Assembly (NCBI RefSeq): GCF_004005485.1
Contig: NZ_RZUL01000002.1
Coordinates: forward strand, 1 to 64,000
DNA: 64,000 bases
DNA from: Sphingobium algorifonticola
Lineage (GTDB): Bacteria; Pseudomonadota; Alphaproteobacteria; Sphingomonadales; Sphingomonadaceae
Direction: 5' to 3'
The position numbers and the translations under genes were made by a program. Numbering within the stretch: the first letter of the stretch is position 1; each line of letters starts with the position of its first letter. Below the pieces are notes generated by a model. The model was not told the DNA's origin, searched no databases, and saw only the letters and a program-made list of their open reading frames with translations. Positions 26,032 through 34,434 of the stretch are shown one piece after another.

Positions 26032-27246
26032 TCAAGCCTCGATTGCGCTCAGCAACGGATTGGCCGCGCTGCCACCGCTCGCCTGCGCCTGTGCCTGCCC
26101 CTCGGCGCGGGCGATATAGCCTTTCGACTTTTCCACTTCGCTCGACAGCGTGGTCACGGTTGTTTTCATCGATTCCAGTGCCTTGAGCTTGAAGGCGTCG
26201 ATATTGTCCATCGTGTCGTAAATATTCTGGAAGGCGCGTTGCAGCGTCTCGATCGGGATGGTGCTGGATGCGGCCTGTTCGTGAATCTGCGCGGTCTGGG
26301 TCTTGAGTAGTTCGCCGGTGGAATCGATCATGTTTGCGGTCGTGGTGTTGAGCGCGGTGATCTGTTCCAGCACGAGTTTCTGGCCCATCAGCGCCTGCGC
26401 CACGGTCACGGCCGTACGCAATGCCGCGACGGTCGTCGTGCTGGCGCGATCGACGCCCTTGACCAGCTCGACATTGTTCTTCTTGACGAGGTCAAGCGCC
26501 AGATAGCCTTGCACCGTCACGGCCATCTGCGTCAGCAGATCCTGCGTGCGCTGACGGACGTAGAACAGCGCGCTCTCCCGGATCGCCTTGGCCTTGGCGG
26601 GGTCGGTTGCGTCCAGTTCCAGCGCCTTTGATTCCAGCCGCGCGTCCATCGTCTTGCTGATGTGGATCATCTGCTCCAGCTTGCCCATGGTCGCCCACAT
26701 GTTCTGGCGTTCCACATCGATGGCCGCATTGTCCTTGATCAGCACGTCCTTCCCGCTGGCGAGGCTGCCGAGAATGCCGTTGATGTGGCTCTGCGCGCTT
26801 TTGTAGCCGTCGAAATAGTTGCGCAGCTTGTTGCCAAACGGGATGATGCCGAAAAGCTTGCGCGGCGCGGTCAGGTTGCCGCGCTTGCCCGGATCGAGAT
26901 CCTCGACCGTGCGGCGCAACTCGGCCAGATCGGCACCGACCTGATTGTCCGAATCCATGGCGCGCACGGGCCGGTCCAGAAAGCGGTTGCTGTGGCCCGC
27001 CGCCTCCGCAATTTCCTTGCGGCCCATGTTGGTAAGCTGATCGACGCGCATGCCGAATTCGGGACTGTTGGCGTCCTGCGCCACCAGATCCTCGACGAAG
27101 GCATCGACCTTTTCTTCCAGCTTCGACTTCTTTTCGGCGTCGATCGGCACCAGGCCGGCCGCCCGTTCGGGTGCCAGTGGCGCAACCGGTTCAGGCGCGG
27201 TCAGTGTCAGAGCGGGGTCGATCGTCGCGGTCGCGGTGGAAGCCAT
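26032..27246 (-). CDS. TelA-family protein (toxic anion resistance)
   Basis: 404 aa. The TelA core runs from about residue 60 to the end: VEDLVAQDANSPEFGMRVDQLTNMGRKEI, NRFLDRPVRA, LRNYFDGYKSAQSHINGILGSLASGKDVLIKDNAAI, then a long helical coiled-coil region (QMIHISKTMDARLESKALEL through SEVEKSKGYIARA). Soluble and predicted cytoplasmic, it probably partners the membrane XpaC. Members are linked to tellurite or envelope-antibiotic tolerance in some bacteria. GAGGAGATGAC precedes the ATG. First gene of a telA-xpaC-small membrane protein set, split by an interspersed palindrome. Confidence 0.88.
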   Translation of the reverse strand: MASTATATIDPALTLTAPEPVAPLAPERAAGLVPIDAEKKSKLEEKVDAFVEDLVAQDANSPEFGMRVDQLTNMGRKEIAEAAGHSNRFLDRPVRAMDSDNQVGADLAELRRTVEDLDPGKRGNLTAPRKLFGIIPFGNKLRNYFDGYKSAQSHINGILGSLASGKDVLIKDNAAIDVERQNMWATMGKLEQMIHISKTMDARLESKALELDATDPAKAKAIRESALFYVRQRTQDLLTQMAVTVQGYLALDLVKKNNVELVKGVDRASTTTVAALRTAVTVAQALMGQKLVLEQITALNTTTANMIDSTGELLKTQTAQIHEQAASSTIPIETLQRAFQNIYDTMDNIDAFKLKALESMKTTVTTLSSEVEKSKGYIARAEGQAQAQASGGSAANPLLSAIEA

Positions 27247-27492
27247 GTCATCTCCTCATGGTGTCATATTAGTATAGAACACCGGCACTGCAAGAGCGCG
27301 TGGCATGCTATAGAGCCACGGGGCGATTTAGCCAACTGGAACGCCACAGAGGCCAGGCCAGAATCGGCGCCCGTATCAGAAGCGGGGCAGGGGCCAGTAT
27401 CGCCGCAGTTGCGAAATGGGGAAGTTTCAGTTATTGGCCCGCGAAACCCGATACGGCACAGTGCCGACCGGCCACTATCCCAAAGGCATCTC

Positions 27493-29310
27493 ATGTCCCT
27501 GCGTAATATCGCCATCATCGCGCACGTCGATCATGGCAAGACCACCCTTGTTGATCAGCTCTTCCGCCAGTCGGGCACCTTCCGCGACAACCAGCGCGTC
27601 GAAGAACGCGCGATGGACAGCAACGATCTGGAAAAGGAACGCGGGATCACGATCCTTGCCAAGCCGACGTCGATCGAGTGGGAAGGGACACGGATCAACA
27701 TCGTCGACACGCCGGGCCACGCCGATTTCGGCGGTGAGGTAGAACGCATTCTCTCGATGGTCGATGGCGTCATTCTGCTGGTCGACAGTTCCGAAGGGGC
27801 GATGCCGCAGACCAAATTCGTGACCGGCAAGGCGCTCGCGCTCGGTCTCAAGCCGATCGTCGTCGTCAACAAGATCGACCGGCCCGACGAGCGGACGCAG
27901 GAAGTGCTGGACGAGGTGTTCGATCTGTTCGTCAGTCTTGAGGCGACGGACGAACAGCTTGATTTTCCGGTGCTGTTCGCGTCGGGGCGCAACGGCTATG
28001 CGAGCGAGGATCCGCAGGCGCGGTCCGGCACGCTGACGCCGATGTTCCAGAAAATCGTCGATCATGTACCGCCGCCCGCACTGGATGTGGATGCGCCATT
28101 CACCTTCCTGGTCACGCTGCTCGACCGCGACAATTTCCTGGGTCGCATCCTTACCGGCCGCGTGACCTCGGGCACCGTCAAGGTCAATCAGCCGATCCAT
28201 GCGCTCGACATGGACGGCAAGGTGATCGAGACCGGTCGCGCGTCCAAGATCATGTCGTTCCGCGGTCTTGACCGTGTGCCGGTCGAGGAAGCGCGCGCAG
28301 GCGATATCATCAGCCTGGCCGGGCTGGCCGTGGCGACCGTGGCCAACACCATTTGCGACACCTCGGTGACGGTGCCTATCCAGGCGCAGCCGATCGATCC
28401 GCCGACGCTTTCCATGCGCTTTGCGGTCAACGATTCGCCGATGGCGGGTCGCGAAGGGACGAAGGTGACGAGCCGGATGATCCGCGACCGGCTGGAGCGG
28501 GAAGCCGAATCCAACGTCGCGATCAAGGTGACCGAAAGCGAGGACAAGGACAGTTTCGAAGTCGCCGGACGTGGCGAACTGCAACTGGGCGTCCTCATCG
28601 AAACCATGCGTCGCGAAGGCTTCGAGCTGGGCATCAGCCGCCCGCGCGTGCTCTTCAAGGATGGCGAAAACGGCCTGGAAGAACCCTATGAAACCGTCGT
28701 CATCGACGTGGACGACGAATATTCGGGTACCGTTGTCGACAAGATGGCGATCCGCAAGGCGGAACTGACCGACATGCGGCCTTCGGGCGGTGGCAAGACG
28801 CGCATCACCTTCTCCGCGCCGTCGCGCGGTCTGATCGGCTATCATGGCGAGTTTCTGTCCGACACCCGCGGCACGGGCATCATGAACCGGCTGTTCGAGA
28901 AATATGGGCCGCACAAGGGGAAGATCGAAGGCCGCAAGAACGGCGTGCTGATCTCCAACGGCGCAGGTGAGGCCAATGCCTATGCGCTGGGTCCGCTGGA
29001 AGAACGCGGCGTCCTGATGGTCGGCGTGGGCGAGGCGCTGTACGAAGGCATGATCGTCGGCGAAAATGCCAAGCCCGAAGATCTCGAAGTCAATCCCATG
29101 AAGAGCAAGGCGCTCACCAACTTCCGCGCCAGCGGCAAGGATGATGCCGTGCGCCTCAGCCCACCCAAGAAGCTGACGCTGGAACAGGCGATCGCCTATA
29201 TCGACGATGATGAAATGGTCGAGGTGACGCCCAAGTCGATCCGCCTGCGCAAGCGGTATCTGGACCCGAACGAGCGCAAGCGCATGTCGCGCGCCAAAGC
29301 TGCGGCCTGA
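27493..29310 (+). CDS. typA: Translational GTPase TypA/BipA
   Basis: 605 aa ribosome-binding GTPase involved in 50S assembly and stress or cold adaptation. GTPase motifs: IAHVDHGKTTLVDQL (P-loop), ERGITILAK (switch I), DTPGHADFGGEVERIL (G3), VVNKIDRPDER (G4). EF-G-like domains follow with AGREGTKVTSRMIRDRLEREAESNVAI and the TypA-specific C-terminus (RGLIGYHGEFLSDTRGTGIMN, NAYALGPLEERGVLM). The ATG at 27493 is the homologous start; the frame is open far upstream but that part is antisense to telA. Ended by a strong terminator. Confidence 0.96.
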   Translation: MSLRNIAIIAHVDHGKTTLVDQLFRQSGTFRDNQRVEERAMDSNDLEKERGITILAKPTSIEWEGTRINIVDTPGHADFGGEVERILSMVDGVILLVDSSEGAMPQTKFVTGKALALGLKPIVVVNKIDRPDERTQEVLDEVFDLFVSLEATDEQLDFPVLFASGRNGYASEDPQARSGTLTPMFQKIVDHVPPPALDVDAPFTFLVTLLDRDNFLGRILTGRVTSGTVKVNQPIHALDMDGKVIETGRASKIMSFRGLDRVPVEEARAGDIISLAGLAVATVANTICDTSVTVPIQAQPIDPPTLSMRFAVNDSPMAGREGTKVTSRMIRDRLEREAESNVAIKVTESEDKDSFEVAGRGELQLGVLIETMRREGFELGISRPRVLFKDGENGLEEPYETVVIDVDDEYSGTVVDKMAIRKAELTDMRPSGGGKTRITFSAPSRGLIGYHGEFLSDTRGTGIMNRLFEKYGPHKGKIEGRKNGVLISNGAGEANAYALGPLEERGVLMVGVGEALYEGMIVGENAKPEDLEVNPMKSKALTNFRASGKDDAVRLSPPKKLTLEQAIAYIDDDEMVEVTPKSIRLRKRYLDPNERKRMSRAKAAA

Positions 29311-29316
29311 CGTTTT

Positions 29317-29349
29317 GGAAGGCCCGGCGATTAGTTGCCGGGCCTTTTT
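29317..29349 (+). terminator. Intrinsic terminator of typA
   Basis: AAGGCCCGGC (29319-29328) pairs with GCCGGGCCTT (29337-29346), followed by TTTC. It lies between the convergent typA and cyclopropane synthase-like genes. Confidence 0.88.
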
Positions 29350-29355
29350 CCTTGT

Positions 29356-30591
29356 TCAGGCCAGGTCGCGCAGGTGCTTTTCCGCCTGCACCATATAGTC
29401 GCGCGTGATGGGCAGCGTGTGACGGTTGCGCGCATATTGAAGCTGGAAATTGACCATGCCGCCGCTTTCGAACGCGGCGGTCGCGCCAGCGAGGTAAAAG
29501 CTCCACATCCGAAAGAAGCGGGCGTCGTACAGGGCCTCGATCTCCGCCTGCCGTGCCTGCACCCGCATGTACCACTGCCGCAGCGTGTGGGCATAATGGA
29601 GCCGCAGCACTTCCACGTCTGTCAGCATCAGCTTGTTGCGTTCACTCGCGGCGACGACTTCGCTTAAGGACGGGCTGTAGCCGCCGGGGAAGATATATTT
29701 GCGCGTCCACGCGTCGGTCGTCCCCGGCTTCCCCACCCGGCCGATGGTGTGGAGCAGCATCACGCCGTCGGTGGTCAGCAGATTGTGGCAGCAGCGGAAG
29801 AACTCCCGATAATGCGCGGGGCCGACATGTTCGAACATGCCGACCGACACGATCCGGTCGAACCGTCCCTGAACGTCGCGATAGTCGATCAGTTCGAAGC
29901 GCACCCGCTCCGCCACGCCCGCTGCCTGTGCTCGCTCCCGCGCGATCTTGAGCTGTTCCTGGGACAAAGTGATGCCCAGCACATCGACATCGCACATCCG
30001 GTTGAGATAGAGCGCCATGCCGCCCCAGCCGCAGCCGATGTCGAGCACCTTCTGCCCCGGTGACAGGTGCAGCTTCGCGGCGATATGCGCTTTCTTGTCG
30101 GTCTGCGCCTGCTCCAGGCTGTTGGCAGGGTCCGTCCAGTAGGCGCAGCTATATTGCCGGTCGGCATCGAGGAACAGGTCGTAGAGCCGGTCGGACAGGT
30201 CGTAATGATGCGCGACATTGGCCTTGGAGCGGGCGCGCTGGTTGAGGCGGTTGATCCGCCCGATCATGTCTCCTGCGATGCCTGAGAGCGCCCCCTTGCG
30301 CTTCAGCCCGTAGTCGCCGCTTTCCCAGGGACGGTTCGCGCGGATGAAGGTGACGAAATCGAGAATGTCGCCGCCTTCGATGGTGATCCGTCCGTCCATA
30401 TAGGCTTCGCCGAGACCGAGGCGCGGATCGCGGACGATCTCGCCCGCCACTTTGCCGTCGTGGAGCCGCAATGTCAGGCAAGGCCATTGCGGGTCGCCGT
30501 CGCCAAAGGTCCGTGCCTTGCCGTCCGGCGCGACGACGGTCAGCCGACCCTTGCGGATCAGCCGGGGGAGTAGCCTCTCAAGCAACCACAT
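29356..30591 (-). CDS. cfa: Cyclopropane-fatty-acyl-phospholipid synthase family protein
   Basis: 411 aa. The enzyme uses SAM to add a methylene group to unsaturated phospholipid acyl chains at the membrane. It has the N-terminal domain (GLGEAYMDGRITIEGGDILDFV), the KANVAHHYDLSDRLYDLFLD block with YSCAYW, the SAM site QKVLDIGCGWGGMALYL, GITLSQEQLKIARERA, DYRDVQGRFDRIVSVGMFEHVG, and the C-terminal YIFPGGYSPSLSEV and FRMWSFYLAGATAAFE. Length fits the Cfa family. Related mycolic-type or SAM methyltransferases are the alternative. Confidence 0.9.
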   Translation of the reverse strand: MWLLERLLPRLIRKGRLTVVAPDGKARTFGDGDPQWPCLTLRLHDGKVAGEIVRDPRLGLGEAYMDGRITIEGGDILDFVTFIRANRPWESGDYGLKRKGALSGIAGDMIGRINRLNQRARSKANVAHHYDLSDRLYDLFLDADRQYSCAYWTDPANSLEQAQTDKKAHIAAKLHLSPGQKVLDIGCGWGGMALYLNRMCDVDVLGITLSQEQLKIARERAQAAGVAERVRFELIDYRDVQGRFDRIVSVGMFEHVGPAHYREFFRCCHNLLTTDGVMLLHTIGRVGKPGTTDAWTRKYIFPGGYSPSLSEVVAASERNKLMLTDVEVLRLHYAHTLRQWYMRVQARQAEIEALYDARFFRMWSFYLAGATAAFESGGMVNFQLQYARNRHTLPITRDYMVQAEKHLRDLA

Positions 30592-30622
30592 GGGCGCAGG
30601 TTAAGCGCAGGCGGCAAATGCG

Positions 30623-31384
30623 TCAAATCCCCGCATACCATTGATAACCCGCGACATCCTCCCAATAGCCACCGTTGCCGCCGTGGATGTTCTCCAGGCT
30701 GGCGACGGCCTCTATGCCGGTCAGGAACTTCGCGTGCTTGTATCCCAGGTGACGCTCAACTCGCAGCCGCAGCGGCGCGCCATTGGCGACGAACAGCGGA
30801 CGGTCGTTGAGCGCAAAGGCCAGGATCGTTTGCGGGTGGAAAGCATCGACCAGATCGATGCTTTCATAATAAGGCCGCGCGCCACCATTGGTATCGGCGC
30901 AGCGGAATACGAGATATCGGGCGTTGGTCTTGAGGTCGGCGCCGTCGAGGATCGTGCGCAGTGGCACCCCGCGCCATTTGCCGATCGCGCTCCACCCTTC
31001 CACACAATCATGCCGGGTGATCTGCTCGCGATGCGGCAGCGCCTGGATCTGCGGCAGCGACAGGGAAAGCGGGCGGTTGACAAGGCCGGTCACCTGCAAT
31101 CGCCAGGCGGCGAAATTGTCGGCGGACATCGCGGCATATTCCGGCGTTCCTGGGTTGCGAACGCCATTGGGCCGGAAATAGGGCGAGATCTGATCGGGGC
31201 GAAACTCCCGCGCCAGCGCGTTGCGGTCGGTCAGCGCCCGCTGGGTCCAGCGGTGGACATTGTCCGCGCTAAACAGCGCCTCGCGAAAGCTTTCGTTCCT
31301 GGCGAGCTGGTCGCACCCTGTCAGCAAGCCGCCCGCCGTTGCGGCGATCCCGGTCAGCAGCGACCGGCGCGTCATCGCGGTCAT
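30623..31384 (-). CDS. Sulfite-oxidase-fold molybdopterin oxidoreductase (MsrP/YedY-like)
   Basis: 253 aa. The N-terminus MTRRSLLTGIAATAGGLLTGC combines a twin-arginine motif with a lipobox-like LLTGC, so export as a folded, possibly lipid-anchored protein is likely. The molybdopterin domain has the conserved Cys in TRHDCVEGWSAIGKWRGVPL, plus LFVANGAPLRLRVERHLGYKHAKF. YedY/MsrP repairs methionine sulfoxide in the periplasm. Its start overlaps the stop of the cytochrome b gene by ATGA, so that membrane protein is the likely electron donor. Substrate unproven. Confidence 0.85.
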   Translation of the reverse strand: MTAMTRRSLLTGIAATAGGLLTGCDQLARNESFREALFSADNVHRWTQRALTDRNALAREFRPDQISPYFRPNGVRNPGTPEYAAMSADNFAAWRLQVTGLVNRPLSLSLPQIQALPHREQITRHDCVEGWSAIGKWRGVPLRTILDGADLKTNARYLVFRCADTNGGARPYYESIDLVDAFHPQTILAFALNDRPLFVANGAPLRLRVERHLGYKHAKFLTGIEAVASLENIHGGNGGYWEDVAGYQWYAGI

Positions 31385-32118
31385 TGTCCGCGCTCCTTCG
31401 GCAGGCGATACCAGCCCGTCACCATCGACCGTATTTCGTTGAACGGGCCGGCCAGCACCACCATCAGGATATGAACGAGGAAAAAGCCGACCGTCGCGAA
31501 GGCGAGGATGAAGTGGATAGACCGTGCCGACTGCCGTCCGCCGAACAGGTCCACCAGCCATGGCCATGCGGCATTCATGCCCGGTGACATGGTCAGCCCG
31601 CTCAGGATAAGGCCGGGGATCAGCACGAAGATGACCCCGACGTAGCTGGCCTTCTGAAGAATATTGTAGCGCAGCGCCGCTGCGCCCGTCGGAAAGCGCA
31701 GCCGGGCATGATCCTTGATGTCGGCCCATATATGACCGGGCGATAGCTCCTCCCGGCGAAAGGCCAGATCGCGGCTGACATGCCGGTTCACAAGGCTCCA
31801 GAGCATGTAGAACAGGATCGCGAACGCGAAAATCAGCGCGAACGTCAGATGCCAGTGCCGCGACATGGCAAGGCTGTAACTGCCGGGCAAGGTGATCCAG
31901 CCGGGAAAGCGCGACAGTTCGAGCCATGGCGTGTCGGCATTGGCCCCGAAGTGGCCCCAGTAGAGCCGCGGATGTGCGTTGAAGATGCCAAGGCCGCTGG
32001 TGAACAATGTCGCGACAGTGACGACATTGGTCCAGTGCCACAGCCGGGTCGACAAGCGATGCCGTTTCACCAGCGTGCCGCCCGCAGGCCTGTCGTCGGT
32101 CGATCGTTCCGCTGTCAT
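31381..32118 (-). CDS. Cytochrome b561/Ni-Fe hydrogenase-type b subunit
   Basis: 245 aa integral membrane protein with about four helices. Haem-ligand His candidates lie in STRLWHWTNVVTVATLFTSG, MSRHWHLTFALIFAFAILFY and SARSIHFILAFATVGFFLVHILMV, as in the PF01292 cytochrome b family. It is coupled by overlap to the downstream molybdoenzyme and probably passes quinol electrons to it. This differs from the MsrQ partner (ferric-reductase-like) seen in E. coli. Confidence 0.85.
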   Translation of the reverse strand: MTAERSTDDRPAGGTLVKRHRLSTRLWHWTNVVTVATLFTSGLGIFNAHPRLYWGHFGANADTPWLELSRFPGWITLPGSYSLAMSRHWHLTFALIFAFAILFYMLWSLVNRHVSRDLAFRREELSPGHIWADIKDHARLRFPTGAAALRYNILQKASYVGVIFVLIPGLILSGLTMSPGMNAAWPWLVDLFGGRQSARSIHFILAFATVGFFLVHILMVVLAGPFNEIRSMVTGWYRLPKERGQ

Positions 32119-32359
32119 CGGCTGGTCCCCGTCGCACGCGCATCGGTGCTGCTTTGCCTACGCAATGCCGCTTGCGCGGGTTACAGGCCAGCCAAAAATA
32201 ATCGGATGCATGTGGGGGAAGGATGGGGGAGAGCCATGCGCGCCAAAGGCTCGATCCCCCATGCCACAGCCTCGCCTTGCCGGTCTGACCGGCGGCACCG
32301 CTCCAAATTATGTTATTCGGCGCGACAGCAGCAAGAGGCCGATAGAGGATAATGCGGCG
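32119..32359. other. Intergenic region upstream of the cytochrome b gene
   Basis: 240 bp with no coding sequence recognised. It must contain the promoter of the minus-strand cytochrome b/molybdoenzyme pair. A GGGGGA...TCCCCC complementarity (near 32226-32265) is the only visible structure. Confidence 0.3.
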
Positions 32360-32427
32360 AAAAAAAAGGGCTGATCCGAAGATCAGCCCGAAAAGTTTTA
32401 GGAGAGGATGCCTGAAAGGCACCTCTG
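32360..32427 (-). ncRNA. Candidate small RNA ending in a strong intrinsic terminator
   Basis: On the minus strand: a first hairpin AGAGG-TGCC-TTTCA-GGCA-(T)-CCTCT (32426-32403), a single-stranded CCTAAAACTTTTC linker, and then GGGCTGATC-TTCG-GATCAGCCC followed by eight U (32389-32360). This is the layout of a trans-acting bacterial sRNA. It lies 125 bases after the stop of the gene at 32514-32966, so it could be a 3'-UTR-derived RNA or have its own start; a TTGCAG (32455-32450) and ACATAT (32433-32428) could be weak promoter boxes. Alternatively it is only that gene's terminator region. Confidence 0.5.
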
Positions 32428-32513
32428 ATATGTATGACTGCGGTGTCTGCTGCAAGTGCGAACGATGATTTTGCAGATGCAAAGATTGCAATCGCGTTAC
32501 GGAATACGCCTTT

Positions 32514-32966
32514 TCAATAGGGTAGCGGTGCAATATCCGGCTCCACCCAAGCAATGCGTGCTGCGCTGCTCATCAGGGCAGCCGATGTCCAATAGGCAAG
32601 CAGCCAGTCCTTGTGGCCGCACGCGCCGGTCATGAGCGCCTCGTGCACGTAATGCAGCGGCGTATCGGGCGCCGCATCGCGCAGCGCCGCTCGTGCCGCC
32701 CGGATCGATGCCTGTGTGATCGTCTCGTGATAGCCTGCGGTTGCGCTGTTCACGCCACCGGTTGCGACATTGTATGCGCGGATCATGTCCGGCATGTCCC
32801 GTTCCGCAACCACATCGGGGCGGCATCGCAGCAGCCACAGGCACGCGGCGAAATGCGCGGCATGCGTCCACTGCGCCTTCGGCAGGCTCCTGTCCGCAAA
32901 GCTGCTGCCGATCGCGATGATTGCAGGTTCGTCGGGATAGGGAATGAAATTGTCCGTTTTTGTCAT
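32514..32966 (-). CDS. Conserved hypothetical protein
   Basis: 150 aa, soluble, helical. The middle (WTHAAHFAACLWLLRCRPDVV, then MIRAYNVATGGVNSATAGYHETITQASI) fits a family of uncharacterised bacterial proteins of this length with W-T-H-x-A-H and G-Y-H-E-T motifs; no function is known to me. The ATG at 32966 is chosen because AAGGA lies 8 bases before it; a longer frame to 33077 would run through a terminator hairpin. It lies after rlmN's terminator and before the candidate sRNA/terminator. Confidence 0.75.
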   Translation of the reverse strand: MTKTDNFIPYPDEPAIIAIGSSFADRSLPKAQWTHAAHFAACLWLLRCRPDVVAERDMPDMIRAYNVATGGVNSATAGYHETITQASIRAARAALRDAAPDTPLHYVHEALMTGACGHKDWLLAYWTSAALMSSAARIAWVEPDIAPLPY

Positions 32967-33002
32967 GGGACATCCTTTCTTCTGTACCGCCCGGCGACGC
33001 GC

Positions 33003-33030
33003 AAACAAAAACCCCGCCGGAACGGCGGGG
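33003..33030 (-). terminator. Intrinsic terminator after rlmN
   Basis: On the minus strand CCCCGCCG-TTC-CGGCGGGG (33030-33012) is followed by TTTTTGTTTG. It separates rlmN from the next minus-strand gene, which starts 37 bp further on. Confidence 0.85.
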
Positions 33031-33091
33031 TGCTGGTGGTCATGATCCGTAATGCCTGAAGCCTTCAGCTTCGCCATCTACCGTCATGCCA

Positions 33092-33133
33092 AGCGCAATG
33101 CCCCGCCGGATGACGGGTATTTTGCATTGCGCT
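33092..33133. repeat. Perfect 10-bp inverted repeat downstream of rlmN
   Basis: AGCGCAATGC (33092-33101) and GCATTGCGCT (33124-33133) are exact reverse complements around 22 bases. Probably a 3'-end RNA hairpin of rlmN; no U-run follows. Confidence 0.45.
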
Positions 33134-33192
33134 CAGGATGTGGTCGCGGATCATGCGCGGCATTCTAAACCAGAGGCTGCCGTATCGCAAGC

Positions 33193-34434
33193 TCAGCCCA
33201 GCGCCGCCTGCTTTTCCTCCGCCAGCCGATCCAGTTCGGCCCGGCTCTTCTTTTCCGATGCCGACTTGAGCTGGCCGCAGGCCGCCATGATGTCGCGTCC
33301 GCGCGGGGTGCGGATCGGTGCGGAAATGCCTGCGGCGAAGATCAGGTTGCTGAACGCCCTGATCCGTTCCGGCGACGAGCATTCGTACAGCGCGCCGGGC
33401 CAGGGGTTGAAAGGAATGAGGTTGACCTTCGCGGGCAGTTTGTAGTGCTTGATGAGGCGCACAAGTTCCCGCGCATCCGCGTCGCTGTCATTCTTGTCCT
33501 TCAGCATCACATATTCGAAGGTTATGCGGCGCGCATTGTTCGCCTTGGGATAATCGGCGCACGCCTGGAGCAGTTCCTCGATGCCATATTTGCGATTGAT
33601 CGGCACGATCTCGTCGCGCACTTCCTTGGTGACGCCATGCAGCGACACGGCCAGATTGACGCCGATTTCCTCCGCCGCGCGCTTCATCATGGGCACCACG
33701 CCACTGGTCGACAGAGTGATGCGCCGCTTCGACAGCGCCAGGCCATCGCCATCCATCACGACTTTCAGGGCATCGCGCACATTATCGAAATTGTACAGCG
33801 GCTCGCCCATGCCCATCATCACGATGTTGGTCAGCATCCGCCCGTCGGTGGTGTAGAGCGGGGCGTCGTCGTCCTCATCCTCGTCGTCCACCGCGGCTGC
33901 CATATTCCCCTTGGGCCATTCGCCCAGCGCATCGCGGGCCAGCATCACCTGGCCGACGATCTCTCCGGGCGTCAGGTTGCGGACAAGGCGCATCGTGCCG
34001 GTGTAGCAGAAGCGGCAGTTCAGCGTGCAGCCGACCTGGCTCGACACGCACAGGGTGCCCCGGTCGGCATCGGGGATGAAGACCATCTCATAATCCTGCC
34101 CGTCGTCGGACCGCAGCAGCCATTTGCGCGTGCCATCGCTGGATAGCTGCGCCTCGACAACCTGCGGACGACCGATGACGAAGCGATCCGCCATCCACAG
34201 CCGCATCGGCTTGGCAAGATCGGTCATCATCGCAAAGTCGGTTTCGCCGCGATGATAGATCCAGTGGAACAGCTGCTTTGCGCGCAGCTTCGCCTGTTTC
34301 ACGTCAAGCTGCGATTCCATCAGCGCGCCCTGAATCTGCATCTTGTTGAGACCAAGCAGATCGACACGGCCGTCGGCACGGGGTGTCACGGTGCGCGGAA
34401 CGGGCACCGGATCGATATGTCCGGGTATTTGCAT
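33193..34434 (-). CDS. rlmN: Dual-specificity 23S rRNA/tRNA m2A methyltransferase RlmN
   Basis: 413 aa radical-SAM enzyme that methylates A2503 of 23S rRNA and A37 of some tRNAs. Motifs: [18 protein letters not shown] with the CxxxCxxC cluster, [46 protein letters not shown], and the catalytic Cys in [11 protein letters not shown] or AACGQL near the C-terminus. A short acidic insert (DDEDEDDD) follows the Fe-S region. The ATG at 34434 overlaps the stop of the NYN gene as TGATG; a GTG one codon upstream is also possible. Confidence 0.95.
   Translation of the reverse strand: MQIPGHIDPVPVPRTVTPRADGRVDLLGLNKMQIQGALMESQLDVKQAKLRAKQLFHWIYHRGETDFAMMTDLAKPMRLWMADRFVIGRPQVVEAQLSSDGTRKWLLRSDDGQDYEMVFIPDADRGTLCVSSQVGCTLNCRFCYTGTMRLVRNLTPGEIVGQVMLARDALGEWPKGNMAAAVDDEDEDDDAPLYTTDGRMLTNIVMMGMGEPLYNFDNVRDALKVVMDGDGLALSKRRITLSTSGVVPMMKRAAEEIGVNLAVSLHGVTKEVRDEIVPINRKYGIEELLQACADYPKANNARRITFEYVMLKDKNDSDADARELVRLIKHYKLPAKVNLIPFNPWPGALYECSSPERIRAFSNLIFAAGISAPIRTPRGRDIMAACGQLKSASEKKSRAELDRLAEEKQAALG

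Noticed and set aside
26662..27492. In-frame upstream extension of typA
   Set aside because: It is antisense to telA, and the typA homologous start (MSLRNIAIIAHVDHGKT) is at 27493.
32430..32468. 12-codon cysteine-rich plus-strand frame (MYDCGVCCKCER)
   Set aside because: Too short, no ribosome site, and on the opposite strand of the candidate sRNA.
30623..32554. A single 643-codon minus-strand frame covering the molybdoenzyme and the cytochrome b
   Set aside because: Only its last 253 codons are real (molybdoenzyme); the rest is out of frame with the cytochrome b gene, which has clear membrane helices and ends at an ATGA junction.
33003..33077. Leader-peptide attenuator in front of the conserved gene at 32514-32966
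   Set aside because: A short frame overlaps the terminator, but it has no run of a single regulatory codon and the hairpin has no alternative anti-terminator. It is better read as the end of rlmN.
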